A DNA stretch of 64,000 nt, taken from assembly GCA_022072055.1 (NCBI GenBank), contig JAJVIK010000021.1, positions 94,189 to 158,188 of the forward strand, given 5' to 3'. Below are positions 17,752-25,814 of this stretch, piece after piece. The notes under the pieces were generated by a model. The model saw only the letters and a program-made list of their open reading frames with translations, was not told where the DNA came from and searched no databases. The first letter of the stretch is position 1; every line of letters starts with the position of its first letter. This DNA is from a bacterium. GTDB lineage: Bacteria; Hinthialibacterota; Hinthialibacteria; OLB16. Made by a program: the position numbers and the translations under genes.

Positions 17752-20163
17752 TCAGGCAAGAACCTTCCGCCTCTCCGGATCATAGAGCACGCGGTCATGG
17801 CGCACGGCAGGGTGGGGCTCGCAGTAGGCCTCGATCTGATACTCGCTGTGCCCAGCCTCGGCGAGAGGGAGATAGCCGTAAGCGATGGTTTTCTCGATCG
17901 AATACCCGTAGCCGCCGGAGGTGACTGTCCCCAGGACCTTGCCCTCGCGAAAGATGGTCTCGCCGCCCTGGAGACGCAACGGCGTGTCGATGGTGAAGAG
18001 GCACAGCCTTCGCTGAATCCCCGCGGCCTTGGCCCGAACCAGCGCTTCCCGTCCAAGGAAATCCCCCTTGTTCAGGGCCACGCAAAACCCCAGTCCGGCC
18101 TCATAAGGATTGTATTCCGGCGTGATGTCCGCGCTCCAGTAGCGGTAGCCCTTCTCCAAACGCATGGAGTCGAGCGCGCGGTATCCGAAATCGATCATCC
18201 CAAACTCCTCGCCCGCGCCGCGAAGCTCCTCGTAGACCTCCACCGCGCTCTCCATCGGAACATGGAGCTCCCACCCGAGCTCTCCCACATACGTGACTCG
18301 CAGCGCGAGAACCGGCGCGCACCCAATGGTGAGCTCCCGGCACTGTGCAAAGGGAAAGGAGCCGTTGGAAACATCCTGATCGGTGACCTTTTCAAGGACC
18401 CGTCGCGCATCCGGTCCCCACAGCCCGATCACCGCGCGCGCGGAGGTGACATCTTGGACTAAGACCGACTCTTCCGAGGGAAGGTGGTCCCGGATCCAGT
18501 CGAGGTCATGGGTCAGGAAGGCCGTGCCCGTGACCAGGTAGAAATGATCCTCCGCGATCCGCGCCACGGTGAGATCGCACTCGATTCCGCCCCGCTCGTT
18601 CAGGAGTTGGGTGTACGTCAGGCTCCCCACCGGCTTGTTCAAGTCACCGGCCACAAGGTATTGGAGGGACTCGAAAGCGCGCGGACCGCGCGCTTCGATC
18701 TTGCCGAAGGAGCTCATGTCGATGATCCCGACTCGCTCTCGAACAGCTCGATGTTCGTTTCCCACCGGCTCAAACCAATTGGGATAGTCGAAGGACAAGG
18801 TCTCCACCGGCTCCATCCCTTCGGGGGCGAACCAACTTGCCCGCTCCCATCCGGCCTTCTCGCCGAACACAGCCCGCTTGGCGGCCAGCAGGGGATAAAG
18901 CGGACTGCAGCGGATCTTCCGGCACGACTCGCTCTCCTCCCCCGGCCAATGGATGGTGTAGTGCCTGGTGTAATGCTCGGCCGTGCGCTCAACAATGTAG
19001 CGGGTGGAGGAGGCGTGCTTGGAGAACCGGCGGATATCGAGCGGCCAGAGGTCATACTCTGGAGCGCCCCCAACAATCCACTCGGCCAGCGCCTTGCCCA
19101 CACCGCCGCCTCCCGCGATGCCGAAGCAATTCATCCCGGCAGCGACAAAGAAATTCGCGAGCTCGGGGGCCTTCCCCAAGATGTAGTTCCCATCCGGCGA
19201 GTATCCATCGGGGCCATTGATCAGCTTCCGGATTCCGGCCTCCTTGAGGCACGGGGTCCGGTGGATCGCGGCTTCGGAAAGGATTTCGAACTGTTCAAAG
19301 TTCGGCTCCAGAAGCTGTTGGTGGAAGCCCGTAGGGATCCCCTTCACCCCCCAAGGGACTGGATTCGGTTCAAACCCCCCCATCACCAGTCCATCGACCT
19401 CCGGCTTGTAATAGATGAGGCCATCGGGATCGCGGACTGTCGGCAGGTTCGAGGGGAGACCCGGAATCGCCTCAGTGACCAGATACTGGTGCTCCATCGA
19501 GCAGACCGGCACACTCACTCCCGCCATTCGTCCGACCTCACGGGCCCACATCCCGCCCGCGTTGACCACCGCCTCGCACTCGATGTCCCCCTGGTCCGTG
19601 TGGACATGGGTGATTCGACGGTTCCTCACGGCAAACCCGGTGACCGTTGTCTTTCGGCGAATGGTGATTCCGAACTGGCGCGCGCCCTTGGCCAGGGCAT
19701 GGGCCAAACTGGCCGGATCGGCGTAACCATCGCTGGGGATGAAGGCCCCACCGACAACCCCCTCCGGATTCATGATCGGGAAGAGGTCCAGAACCTCCTT
19801 GGGGCCGAGCAGATGGAGCTCGAGTCCGAAGCTGCGCGCTTGGGTGGCGGTGCGCCTGATTTCGGTCATGCGCTCCTTCGAGGCGGCGATGCGCAGGCTG
19901 CCGACTCCCGCCCAGCCCGTGGACTGACCGGTCTCGGTCTCCAGGCGACGGTACAGCTCCACACTGTAGCTCAGCATGCGGGTGAGATTCCGTGAGGAGC
20001 GAAGCTGGCCGACAAGTCCCGCGGCGTGCCAGGTCGCCCCGCTGGTAAGCTCGTTTTTCTCGAGCAGCAGCACATCCCGCCACCCGAGTTTCCCCAGGTG
20101 ATAGGCAATGCTACACCCCACGATTCCCCCACCCACCACCACCACCCGCGCTCGCTCCGTCAT
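17752..20163 (-). CDS. FAD-dependent sarcosine/dimethylglycine dehydrogenase-like enzyme with GcvT domain
   Basis: 803 residues from the ATG at 20163 (SD AGGGGACGG). The 22 upstream codons lack a known function and precede the Rossmann motif. The FAD site is VVVVGGGIVGCSIAYHLG, and TSGATWHAAGL contains the His that carries covalent FAD in mammalian DMGDH and SARDH. A DAO domain comes first, then an FAO_M-like linker, then GcvT and GcvT-C domains (IDMSSFGKIEARGPRAFESL, GYRALDSMRLEKGYRYW). The family oxidatively demethylates N-methylated glycines and passes the one-carbon unit to tetrahydrofolate. Sarcosine, dimethylglycine or another methylamine is plausible; the exact substrate is not readable. 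An 88-residue gene lies just upstream on the same strand. Confidence 0.9.
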   Translation of the reverse strand: MTERARVVVVGGGIVGCSIAYHLGKLGWRDVLLLEKNELTSGATWHAAGLVGQLRSSRNLTRMLSYSVELYRRLETETGQSTGWAGVGSLRIAASKERMTEIRRTATQARSFGLELHLLGPKEVLDLFPIMNPEGVVGGAFIPSDGYADPASLAHALAKGARQFGITIRRKTTVTGFAVRNRRITHVHTDQGDIECEAVVNAGGMWAREVGRMAGVSVPVCSMEHQYLVTEAIPGLPSNLPTVRDPDGLIYYKPEVDGLVMGGFEPNPVPWGVKGIPTGFHQQLLEPNFEQFEILSEAAIHRTPCLKEAGIRKLINGPDGYSPDGNYILGKAPELANFFVAAGMNCFGIAGGGGVGKALAEWIVGGAPEYDLWPLDIRRFSKHASSTRYIVERTAEHYTRHYTIHWPGEESESCRKIRCSPLYPLLAAKRAVFGEKAGWERASWFAPEGMEPVETLSFDYPNWFEPVGNEHRAVRERVGIIDMSSFGKIEARGPRAFESLQYLVAGDLNKPVGSLTYTQLLNERGGIECDLTVARIAEDHFYLVTGTAFLTHDLDWIRDHLPSEESVLVQDVTSARAVIGLWGPDARRVLEKVTDQDVSNGSFPFAQCRELTIGCAPVLALRVTYVGELGWELHVPMESAVEVYEELRGAGEEFGMIDFGYRALDSMRLEKGYRYWSADITPEYNPYEAGLGFCVALNKGDFLGREALVRAKAAGIQRRLCLFTIDTPLRLQGGETIFREGKVLGTVTSGGYGYSIEKTIAYGYLPLAEAGHSEYQIEAYCEPHPAVRHDRVLYDPERRKVLA

Positions 20164-20250
20164 GCCGTCCCCTCCCGAGGGTCTCCTCTTGGATCGCTCC
20201 CGCCAAAGCGGACGGGTACGATACCCCATCTGTTGGGGATGGCGCGAGGC

Positions 20251-20517
20251 TTATCTTTCGATGCTGGCGGACCAGCCGGGCAGCGCGCCGGAGACGGGTT
20301 CGCATCCCACCAGCTCCAGTTCGACCATCCTCCTTCTCGACACCGGGTGCTTTCCATCGCCCCCCGGAGGGATCACGCGCCACAATATCTCGGCCATATC
20401 TCCGGATATCAGTTGGATATTGCCGATCCATTCCCAGGGCTTCCGGGAGAGACCTTTCCTGACCTTGACGATGGCTCCAAAAGTGAAGCCGGCGAACTCC
20501 GTTCTTGTCCGTACCAT
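20251..20517 (-). CDS. Small protein of unknown function (88 aa)
   Basis: The ATG at 20517 has a near-perfect SD, AAGGAGGTGCCGCC, and this is the main evidence that it is translated. The product is basic, with RTEFAGFTFGAIVKVRKGL and RKPWEWIGNIQLISGDMAE and no signal or membrane segment. The composition suggests a compact beta-rich domain. It ends 87 nt before the start of the GcvT-domain flavoenzyme gene on the same strand, so they may be co-transcribed. I do not recognise a family. Confidence 0.55.
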   Translation of the reverse strand: MVRTRTEFAGFTFGAIVKVRKGLSRKPWEWIGNIQLISGDMAEILWRVIPPGGDGKHPVSRRRMVELELVGCEPVSGALPGWSASIER

Positions 20518-20764
20518 GGCGGCACCTCCTTGTAGCAAGCAATGTGGTTTGGACATTCGGCAGATGCATGAAGCATGACTTATGCCAGGAATCACAAGTA
20601 ACCGGGACGGGCCTGAATCATCGTGGCCAGCGAGTTTCTGGCAAGGTCAGAGAGTGGCTATTCCATCGGGGGATTGAACCAAAGCGAACAGAGGGAGCAA
20701 CGATGGGGTGAGTCGGACCAAGCTTTTTTCCCCCTTCTCCCAATCTAGCCTCCATCAGATTGGA

Positions 20765-20793
20765 TTGACAAAGAGTTCACCTTTAGGTTAACT
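20765..20793 (+). promoter_or_regulatory. higBA promoter with overlapping operator-like inverted repeat
   Basis: TTGACA (20765-20770) and TTAACT (20788-20793) are 17 nt apart, directly before the toxin ATG at 20798. Between and over the -10 lies AGTTCACC-TTTA-GGTTAACT (20774-20793), an inverted repeat with 7 of 8 matching positions. Xre-type antitoxins repress their own operons through such repeats. The very short distance to the ATG implies a leaderless or nearly leaderless transcript. Confidence 0.55.
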
Positions 20794-20797
20794 GATC

Positions 20798-21172
20798 ATG
20801 TTTGCAGAGGTTCTGATCGAGGGAAGCGAGTGGACACTCCTGTGTCTTCGAGATGACCATGGCAGGTGCCCGGTTGTTGATTTCATGCAGGAACTCAGGA
20901 GGACTGGCCACCCCGATCTTCGCAAACTCCTGAAGCGTGTCGAGATGATCGCCGACACACCCTATATGAAGAACGAGCAGAAATTTCGCTCGCTCGGACA
21001 GGGCATTCATGAGATTAAGGCTGGAGGGCTGAGGGTTGCCTGGTTCTTCTCCGGAGAGAGAAGCATCGTGTGCACCCACGCCTTCCTGAAACCGAACCCC
21101 AAGAGGCTACAAGTCGAGATCGCGCTTGCCAACAAGTTCCGAGAGGAGTACTTCCGTGACCGAAAGGATTAG
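20798..21172 (+). CDS. higB: HigB/RelE-superfamily toxin (phage Gp49-like)
   Basis: 124 residues, start ATG at 20798. The pattern VVDFMQELRRTGHPDL...LLKRVEMIADTPYM...KFRSLGQGIHEIKAGGLRVAWFF followed by HAFLKPNPK matches the Gp49/HigB family (PF05973). These are ribosome-dependent mRNA interferases with a small RelE fold. The gene order (toxin first, Xre antitoxin second) is the classic higBA layout, and the two reading frames overlap by 17 nt. No lesion is visible, in contrast to the other toxin loci in this window. Confidence 0.85.
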   Translation: MFAEVLIEGSEWTLLCLRDDHGRCPVVDFMQELRRTGHPDLRKLLKRVEMIADTPYMKNEQKFRSLGQGIHEIKAGGLRVAWFFSGERSIVCTHAFLKPNPKRLQVEIALANKFREEYFRDRKD

Positions 21173-21557
21173 GGCGTCGCGAAACATCCGGAGAGAGTTC
21201 GATGAGCTGCTTGAGGATGTGCGGCAAACCGACGAGTACTGGCTCGAAGGGTTCCTTTTTCAAATCACTGAAGACATCCACAAGGAAATGGAACAGCAGA
21301 AGATCAGCCGGGTTGAGCTGTCACGGCGACTCGGAGTGTCGAAATCTTATGTGACCAAGATCCTCGGTGCGGATGTGAACCTGACAGCCCGCACACTGGT
21401 CCGAATCGCCCGCGCGCTCGGGTGTGAATTGACACCCCCTCGTTTGAAAAGGAGAGGTTCGGAGACATCCGCGGATTTCGTGATCGAACTCCCCAAGCCG
21501 AGTATGTCTTCAACTGACTTAACCGCTTCCAAGGCGCGGAAGCGAAAGGCCTCCTGA
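21156..21557 (+). CDS. higA: HigA-like Xre-family antitoxin
   Basis: 133 residues from the GTG at 21156 (SD GAGAGGAG). It overlaps the toxin end by 17 nt, so the two are translationally coupled. The Xre helix-turn-helix is at ISRVELSRRLGVSKSYVTKI and LTARTLVRIARALG. The N-terminal part (RREFDELLEDVRQTDEYWLE) probably binds HigB. The C-terminal tail is rich in Ser/Thr and Lys and may be flexible. It is expected to neutralise HigB and to repress the operon through the inverted repeat at 20774-20793. Confidence 0.82.
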   Translation: MTERIRASRNIRREFDELLEDVRQTDEYWLEGFLFQITEDIHKEMEQQKISRVELSRRLGVSKSYVTKILGADVNLTARTLVRIARALGCELTPPRLKRRGSETSADFVIELPKPSMSSTDLTASKARKRKAS

Positions 21558-21562
21558 ATCCC

Positions 21563-22636
21563 TCAGCGCCCGATCCGTCCCGTCTCGATCACTCCCGCGG
21601 CCTTGCGACCAAGGGTCCGAACCATTTCGATCATCGTGGCGAATCGGGCGTCGCGGGTCAGCCCCTGGACATAGCGGTAGTAGATCTGCTGGACAATCAC
21701 CGCGAGCTTGAGAAGCGCGAACACATAGTAAAAGGTCAGGTCCCCCAGCTTCCTTCCGGAGAGGCGCTCATATTCCCGCGCGACCTCCATCCGGGAAAGG
21801 CTCCCGGGCAGCGTGGTGAGAAAACACTGCACCACCTTGAGGTCTTCGGCGTCCTCCGGCTCCGCCCAATAACCGAGGGTGGTCCCCAGGTCCATCAGCG
21901 GGTCGCCGATGGTCGTCATTTCCCAATCCAGAACCCCAACGATCCGGGATAAGTCAGTCGGGTCGAGCACGATGTTGTCGAACTTGTAGTCGTTGTGGAT
22001 CAGCGCGGCCCCGGAATCCGGAGGAATCCGTTCCAGCAGCCAACCTGAGACCGATTCAATATCGGGGATGTCATCGGTCCGGGAGCCGGCGTAGCGCTCC
22101 ACCCACCCGCGCACCTGACGGTCGGTGTATTGCCCCTCGCGGCGCATCTTACCGAGCCCCGCGCTCTCCCAGTCGAGGTTGTGCATGCGGACCAGATTCG
22201 ACACAAACGAAAGGCAGATTTCCCTCGCATCCTGCGAGGAAGCCACCCAACCCTTCGGAGCCCGCGCTCGGAGAATGACCCCCTGGATCCGCTCCATGAC
22301 ATAGAACTTCGCGCCGATCACCGACTCGTCCTCGCAGTACAGAAGCGGCTTCGGCGCGGGGGGGTAGATCGGGTGGAGAGCCGAGAGGACCGTGAACTCA
22401 CGCCCCATGTCATGGGCGCTTTTGACCTTGCTCCCAAAGGGGGGACGGCGGAGGACCAGGTCCCGATCCCCAACTCGAAGGAGGTAAGTCAGGTTTGAGT
22501 GGCCGCTGGGGAACTGTTCGATCCGGAGGGCTCCCTTCAAATCGGGGAGGTTCTCCATCAGGTAAGATTCCAACGCAGCTTGATCGAGGGTCTCGCCCTC
22601 CCGGACCGGGGCGGTCGCATCCAGCAGGGCGGTCAT
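21563..22636 (-). CDS. APH/CHK-family kinase, ACAD10/11 N-domain-like
   Basis: 357 residues. Aminoglycoside/choline-kinase fold: N-lobe [25 protein letters not shown], catalytic loop [14 protein letters not shown] (Asp and Asn in place) and metal site [18 protein letters not shown]. The long C-terminal helix and [18 protein letters not shown] match the kinase half of ACAD11. It overlaps the acyl-CoA dehydrogenase gene upstream by 4 nt (ATGA). In bacterial levulinate catabolism (lva) and in mammalian ACAD10/11, such kinases phosphorylate 4-hydroxyacyl-CoA, which then enters beta-oxidation. That role is inferred from context. Confidence 0.87.
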   Translation of the reverse strand: MTALLDATAPVREGETLDQAALESYLMENLPDLKGALRIEQFPSGHSNLTYLLRVGDRDLVLRRPPFGSKVKSAHDMGREFTVLSALHPIYPPAPKPLLYCEDESVIGAKFYVMERIQGVILRARAPKGWVASSQDAREICLSFVSNLVRMHNLDWESAGLGKMRREGQYTDRQVRGWVERYAGSRTDDIPDIESVSGWLLERIPPDSGAALIHNDYKFDNIVLDPTDLSRIVGVLDWEMTTIGDPLMDLGTTLGYWAEPEDAEDLKVVQCFLTTLPGSLSRMEVAREYERLSGRKLGDLTFYYVFALLKLAVIVQQIYYRYVQGLTRDARFATMIEMVRTLGRKAAGVIETGRIGR

Positions 22637-23835
22637 CGCATTCCTCCGGCCACCTCTTTGAGGATCCGTTTGGCCACAACCAGCTTGTGGACCTCATCCG
22701 GACCATCATATATCCTGGAGGCGCGCTCGTTGCGGAACCAGAACGCGAGCGGGGTGTCATCGGTCATCCCCAGGCCCCCATGAATCTGGATGCCCCGGTC
22801 GAGCACATCCATCAGCACCCCGGCGACATGGAACTTGATGAGAGAGATCTCCTCGCGCGCGGCCTTGGCGCCGTGCTTCTCGATGGCCCAGGCGGCATGG
22901 AGGACCATCCAGCGCGCGGCGTTGATTTCGGCTCGGCTCTTCGCGATCCAGTCCTGGACAAACTGCTTGGAGCCAAGCGGTTCACCGGGAGCGACCTCGC
23001 GGTGAACCGCGTAGTTGCAGATCAATTCGAAGGCTCGCTCGCAGATGCCGATCCAACGCATGCAATGGTGGATGCGCCCGGGACCGAGGCGATCTTGCGC
23101 GATGGCGAACCCCTCTCCCTCCTTGCCGAGAAGGTTCTCGACCGGGACCCGGCAGTTTGTATAGCGCACCTCGGCGTGACTGGCCCAACCCTCGCCGCGG
23201 TGGCCCATCACCGAGGTGTTGCACACAATCTCAAACCCCGGTGTGTCGGCGGGAACGAGAATCTGGCTGGTCCTCGCGTGGGGAGGGGCGCTGGGATCGG
23301 TGACCGCCATGACCACGGCGAACGCGGACCCATCCGCTCCGGAGGTAAACCACTTGTGCCCGTTGATGACATACTGGTCCCCCTCGCGGACCGCGGTGGT
23401 GCTCATCCAGACCGGGTTCGACCCGGCATGCTCCGGCTCGGTCATGGAGAAGCAGCTTCGGGTCTTGCCTTCGAGCAGTGGCATGAGAAAGCGCTGCTTT
23501 TGCGCTTGGGTCCCATGCTCAATGAGGATCTCCATGTTACCGGCGTCCGGCGCCTGGCAATTGAAGAGGTAGTGTCCCAGCGGGCAGCGTCCGAGCTCGG
23601 CGCTCACAAGCCCATGATCCACCAAGGACAACCCCATGCCGCCGTATTCCTTCGGGATTTGCGGGAGCCACAGCCCAAGGTCCTTAACACGGCCTCTCAA
23701 TCTTTCAAGTCCGGGCAGCACCGCCCCGAAGCCCTCGTTCAGAAAGGCGTGCTCCAGGGGGATCGCCTCCTCGTTGATAAAGGCGCGAACGCGCGCGAGC
23801 AATTCGAGTGTTTGCTGTGGGATGGAAAAGTCCAC
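22633..23835 (-). CDS. Acyl-CoA dehydrogenase, ACAD11-like
   Basis: 400 residues, start ATG at 23835 with SD GAAAGGAGC. Typical acyl-CoA dehydrogenase order: an N-terminal helical domain with IPKEYGGMGLSLVDHGLV, a middle beta domain with CFSMTEPEHAGSNP and YVINGHKWFTSGADG, and a C-terminal helical domain with QIHGGLGMTDDTPLAFWFRN and RIYDGPDEVHKLVVAKR. FAD-linked oxidation of an acyl-CoA or of a phosphorylated 4-hydroxyacyl-CoA is expected. It is the first gene of a two-gene unit with the kinase (ATGA overlap). Such pairing corresponds to the single fused ACAD11 protein of eukaryotes. Confidence 0.92.
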   Translation of the reverse strand: MDFSIPQQTLELLARVRAFINEEAIPLEHAFLNEGFGAVLPGLERLRGRVKDLGLWLPQIPKEYGGMGLSLVDHGLVSAELGRCPLGHYLFNCQAPDAGNMEILIEHGTQAQKQRFLMPLLEGKTRSCFSMTEPEHAGSNPVWMSTTAVREGDQYVINGHKWFTSGADGSAFAVVMAVTDPSAPPHARTSQILVPADTPGFEIVCNTSVMGHRGEGWASHAEVRYTNCRVPVENLLGKEGEGFAIAQDRLGPGRIHHCMRWIGICERAFELICNYAVHREVAPGEPLGSKQFVQDWIAKSRAEINAARWMVLHAAWAIEKHGAKAAREEISLIKFHVAGVLMDVLDRGIQIHGGLGMTDDTPLAFWFRNERASRIYDGPDEVHKLVVAKRILKEVAGGMR

Positions 23836-23848
23836 CGGCGGCTCCTTT

Positions 23849-24568
23849 CTACCAAAGGGTCAAGAGTTCGGGTTGATCCAGATGAGGGGTGGAATTGAAC
23901 CCGTTCAGTGAAAAACGCCCGACCGTGAACAGAAAACTGGTGAGCGCGGCGTTGTGAATCACATAGGAAAGGTGCAAGGTCTTGCGTGGGGAAATTCCCA
24001 GCGCGAGTCGAGTCGCCACTGAGGTTGGACCCGCGGAGGTGAAGGCGCCCACGTGTAGTCCCCTCCCCTCTCCTGAAGTCATCAGGGCAATTCCCCGCTC
24101 CACTCGCGCGGCAAAGGAGTCCCAGGATTCGATCGGTTCGCCGTTAAGCGCCCCCTCCACCCAGAGTTCCATGGCGGCCTCGAAAAGCGCCTTGAAGGTT
24201 CGCAACCGTTGATCTGGGTCGAGCGATTCGCGATAGGCGCGCTCCAGCAGGTGAAGATGGGGGTGCGCCTCCGCCGCCGACGCGAGGTAATCCTCGGAAA
24301 AAAGCCGCGTGGTGTATTCATCAAGTTCGGGAAGGATGAACGGGTCGGGGAAGGCCACCCCCGCGCTCCTGTAAACCCCAGCGACAATCTCGGCGGTTCG
24401 AACGTGCCGGGTTCGAGGGCCTGAGAACACCCGGTCAAAACGAACCCCGCGGCGGATCAGGTATTCCCCCAATTTGCGCGCTTGAATGTCCCCGACCTCG
24501 GATAGACGGTCATAGTCTTCTCCATGGAAGGAGCCTTGGGCATGACGGATGAGGGTGAGGAGGCTCAT
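23849..24568 (-). CDS. Histidine phosphatase (phosphoglycerate mutase-like) family protein
   Basis: 239 residues from the ATG at 24568; a GTG ten codons upstream is an alternative. The catalytic RHA motif lies at LLTLIRHAQGSFHGEDYDRL. The second-half elements are RVFSGPRTRHVRTAEIVAG, ELDEY and GAFTSAGPTSVATRLALG. In place of the usual second-His motif 'VxHGG/VxHG' it has VGAFTSAGP, so the second catalytic His is not obvious. The substrate is unknown. It lies 13 nt upstream of the acyl-CoA dehydrogenase gene on the same strand and may act on an intermediate of that pathway. Confidence 0.8.
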   Translation of the reverse strand: MSLLTLIRHAQGSFHGEDYDRLSEVGDIQARKLGEYLIRRGVRFDRVFSGPRTRHVRTAEIVAGVYRSAGVAFPDPFILPELDEYTTRLFSEDYLASAAEAHPHLHLLERAYRESLDPDQRLRTFKALFEAAMELWVEGALNGEPIESWDSFAARVERGIALMTSGEGRGLHVGAFTSAGPTSVATRLALGISPRKTLHLSYVIHNAALTSFLFTVGRFSLNGFNSTPHLDQPELLTLW

Positions 24569-24750
24569 GGCGGGAGGATATAGACAAACTTGGATCACTT
24601 AAGGGATCTGCCCTCAAGCGCTCCAAAAACTCTCCGAGAAAGATCCTTCCACAGTCGCGTCATCGTATGGTAATTTAGCGGTAAGCATTGGCCCTCGCAT
24701 AGCCATGAGGGACTTTGTATCGAAAGTGGGCCCAGCACGGAGGTTCGTGG

Positions 24751-24984
24751 ATGAAATCTTATATTCTCCCTATCGTGGTGGAACCGGACGAGGATCAGTG
24801 GCGTGCTTTTGTTCCCGATCTGGAGTCCCTTGGAGCTGCGACTTGGGGAAAGACAAGAGAAGAAGCGCTCGAGAACATTCGGGAAGTGGCCCAGATCGTG
24901 ATTGAGGAGCTTATCGAGGACGGGGCGCCCCTTCCTAACAGCGTTACTGAATCCGAGAGACCAGTGCTTGCCGTGACGGTTTGA
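24751..24984 (+). CDS. hicB: HicB-like antitoxin
   Basis: 77 residues from the ATG at 24751, chosen because GGAGG lies just upstream. The sequence has the HicB partial RNase H-like fold: YILPIVVEPDEDQWRAFVPDL, then ATWGKTREEALENIREVAQIV and IEDGAPLPNS. The C-terminus ends soon after, without a fused helix-turn-helix, so it is the short form. It overlaps the next gene by 4 nt, giving the hicB-hicA order. It should bind and inhibit HicA. Confidence 0.88.
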   Translation: MKSYILPIVVEPDEDQWRAFVPDLESLGAATWGKTREEALENIREVAQIVIEELIEDGAPLPNSVTESERPVLAVTV

Positions 24985-25814
24985 GAGTGGACTACTCAAG
25001 ACTTCGCTCCTTGACTTCCCGCCAACTCATGGCGGCGCTCCTGGAGGACGGTTTCACATTGAGGAGACAACGGGGCAGCCACCGTCGGCTTTATCACCAG
25101 AATGGAAGGAGAGTCACGCTCACCTTCCATCACAGCTCTGACACGTTCCCCCTTCAAACGCTACGGAGCATCATCGAGACCCAGGCGAGATGGTGTGAGG
25201 ACGACCTTCGACGCCTAAGGCTGCTCCGTTGGAGCCCTTTTCATTTGGATGTAGCGCTCATTTTCAGAGGGGCGCGGTCACTCGCGCCCGGACACACCAG
25301 AGCGTGTCCCTCCGGGTGCTACAGCCAACGGAGATTTGCTCTAACGACTTGCGGAGAAACGATCGGGTCTATGCCACCTGGCGCAATTGTTCCCTCACCG
25401 ACATCACCCCCATTCCTCCAAATCCGAGGCCAAACACGAGAAGAAACGGAATCGAGGCGTAGTGCCCCCGTGAGGCCGCGTGGAGAATGCAGAGGGCCAG
25501 ATAACCCGCGAGCAGGAGCTCAAACCAAGCCGAACGGCTGCTTGGGGCGCGGTAAGGACTTCGACTCGCGCCGCCATCCTTTGGAGTTCGCACAAAGTCA
25601 TGCTCGCCGCCACGGTACCCTTCCCACACAGCGATGCTGTTGGAAACCGCCAAGCCGGTCCCCAAGAATAGCAGGCCGGGGATGCGAAACAGTCGGCGAC
25701 GGTCCTCCGGGTGCGCCACCCACTGGCCCCAGAGATAGAACACATTCACCGAGAAGATCCCCAGGATGTATAACGGTAGATCAACCACTGCGAGTTTCCA
25801 CGGGGAGTCCGTGA
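24981..25814 (+). CDS. hicA: HicA-like toxin with abnormal C-terminal read-through
   Basis: Residues 1-83 are a complete HicA (YcfA-like double-stranded RNA-binding fold): RQLMAALLEDGFTLRRQRGS, catalytic His in RGSHRRLYHQNG, FHHSSDTFPLQTLRSIIETQ and DDLRRLRLL. Family members end here. In this copy the codon after LLR is TGG (25230-25232), and the frame stays open for about 194 more codons, the last 446 nt antisense to the glycosyltransferase gene. The extra residues look like shadow translation (Arg, Pro, Ser, Gly-rich). The simplest reading is a lost stop (TGA or TAG to TGG). The start is TTG at 24981 or GTG at 24987, overlapping the hicB stop. Confidence 0.72.
   Translation: MRVDYSRLRSLTSRQLMAALLEDGFTLRRQRGSHRRLYHQNGRRVTLTFHHSSDTFPLQTLRSIIETQARWCEDDLRRLRLLRWSPFHLDVALIFRGARSLAPGHTRACPSGCYSQRRFALTTCGETIGSMPPGAIVPSPTSPPFLQIRGQTREETESRRSAPVRPRGECRGPDNPRAGAQTKPNGCLGRGKDFDSRRHPLEFAQSHARRHGTLPTQRCCWKPPSRSPRIAGRGCETVGDGPPGAPPTGPRDRTHSPRRSPGCITVDQPLRVSTGSP

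Noticed and set aside
18484..19995. 503-codon plus-strand frame
   Set aside because: It lies wholly antisense to the FAD/GcvT enzyme, which has all its motifs; the antisense product shows none.
23870..23905. Second T-arm-like CGGGTTCAATTCCACC on the minus strand
   Set aside because: It is inside the end of the histidine phosphatase gene and lacks the rest of a tRNA cloverleaf.
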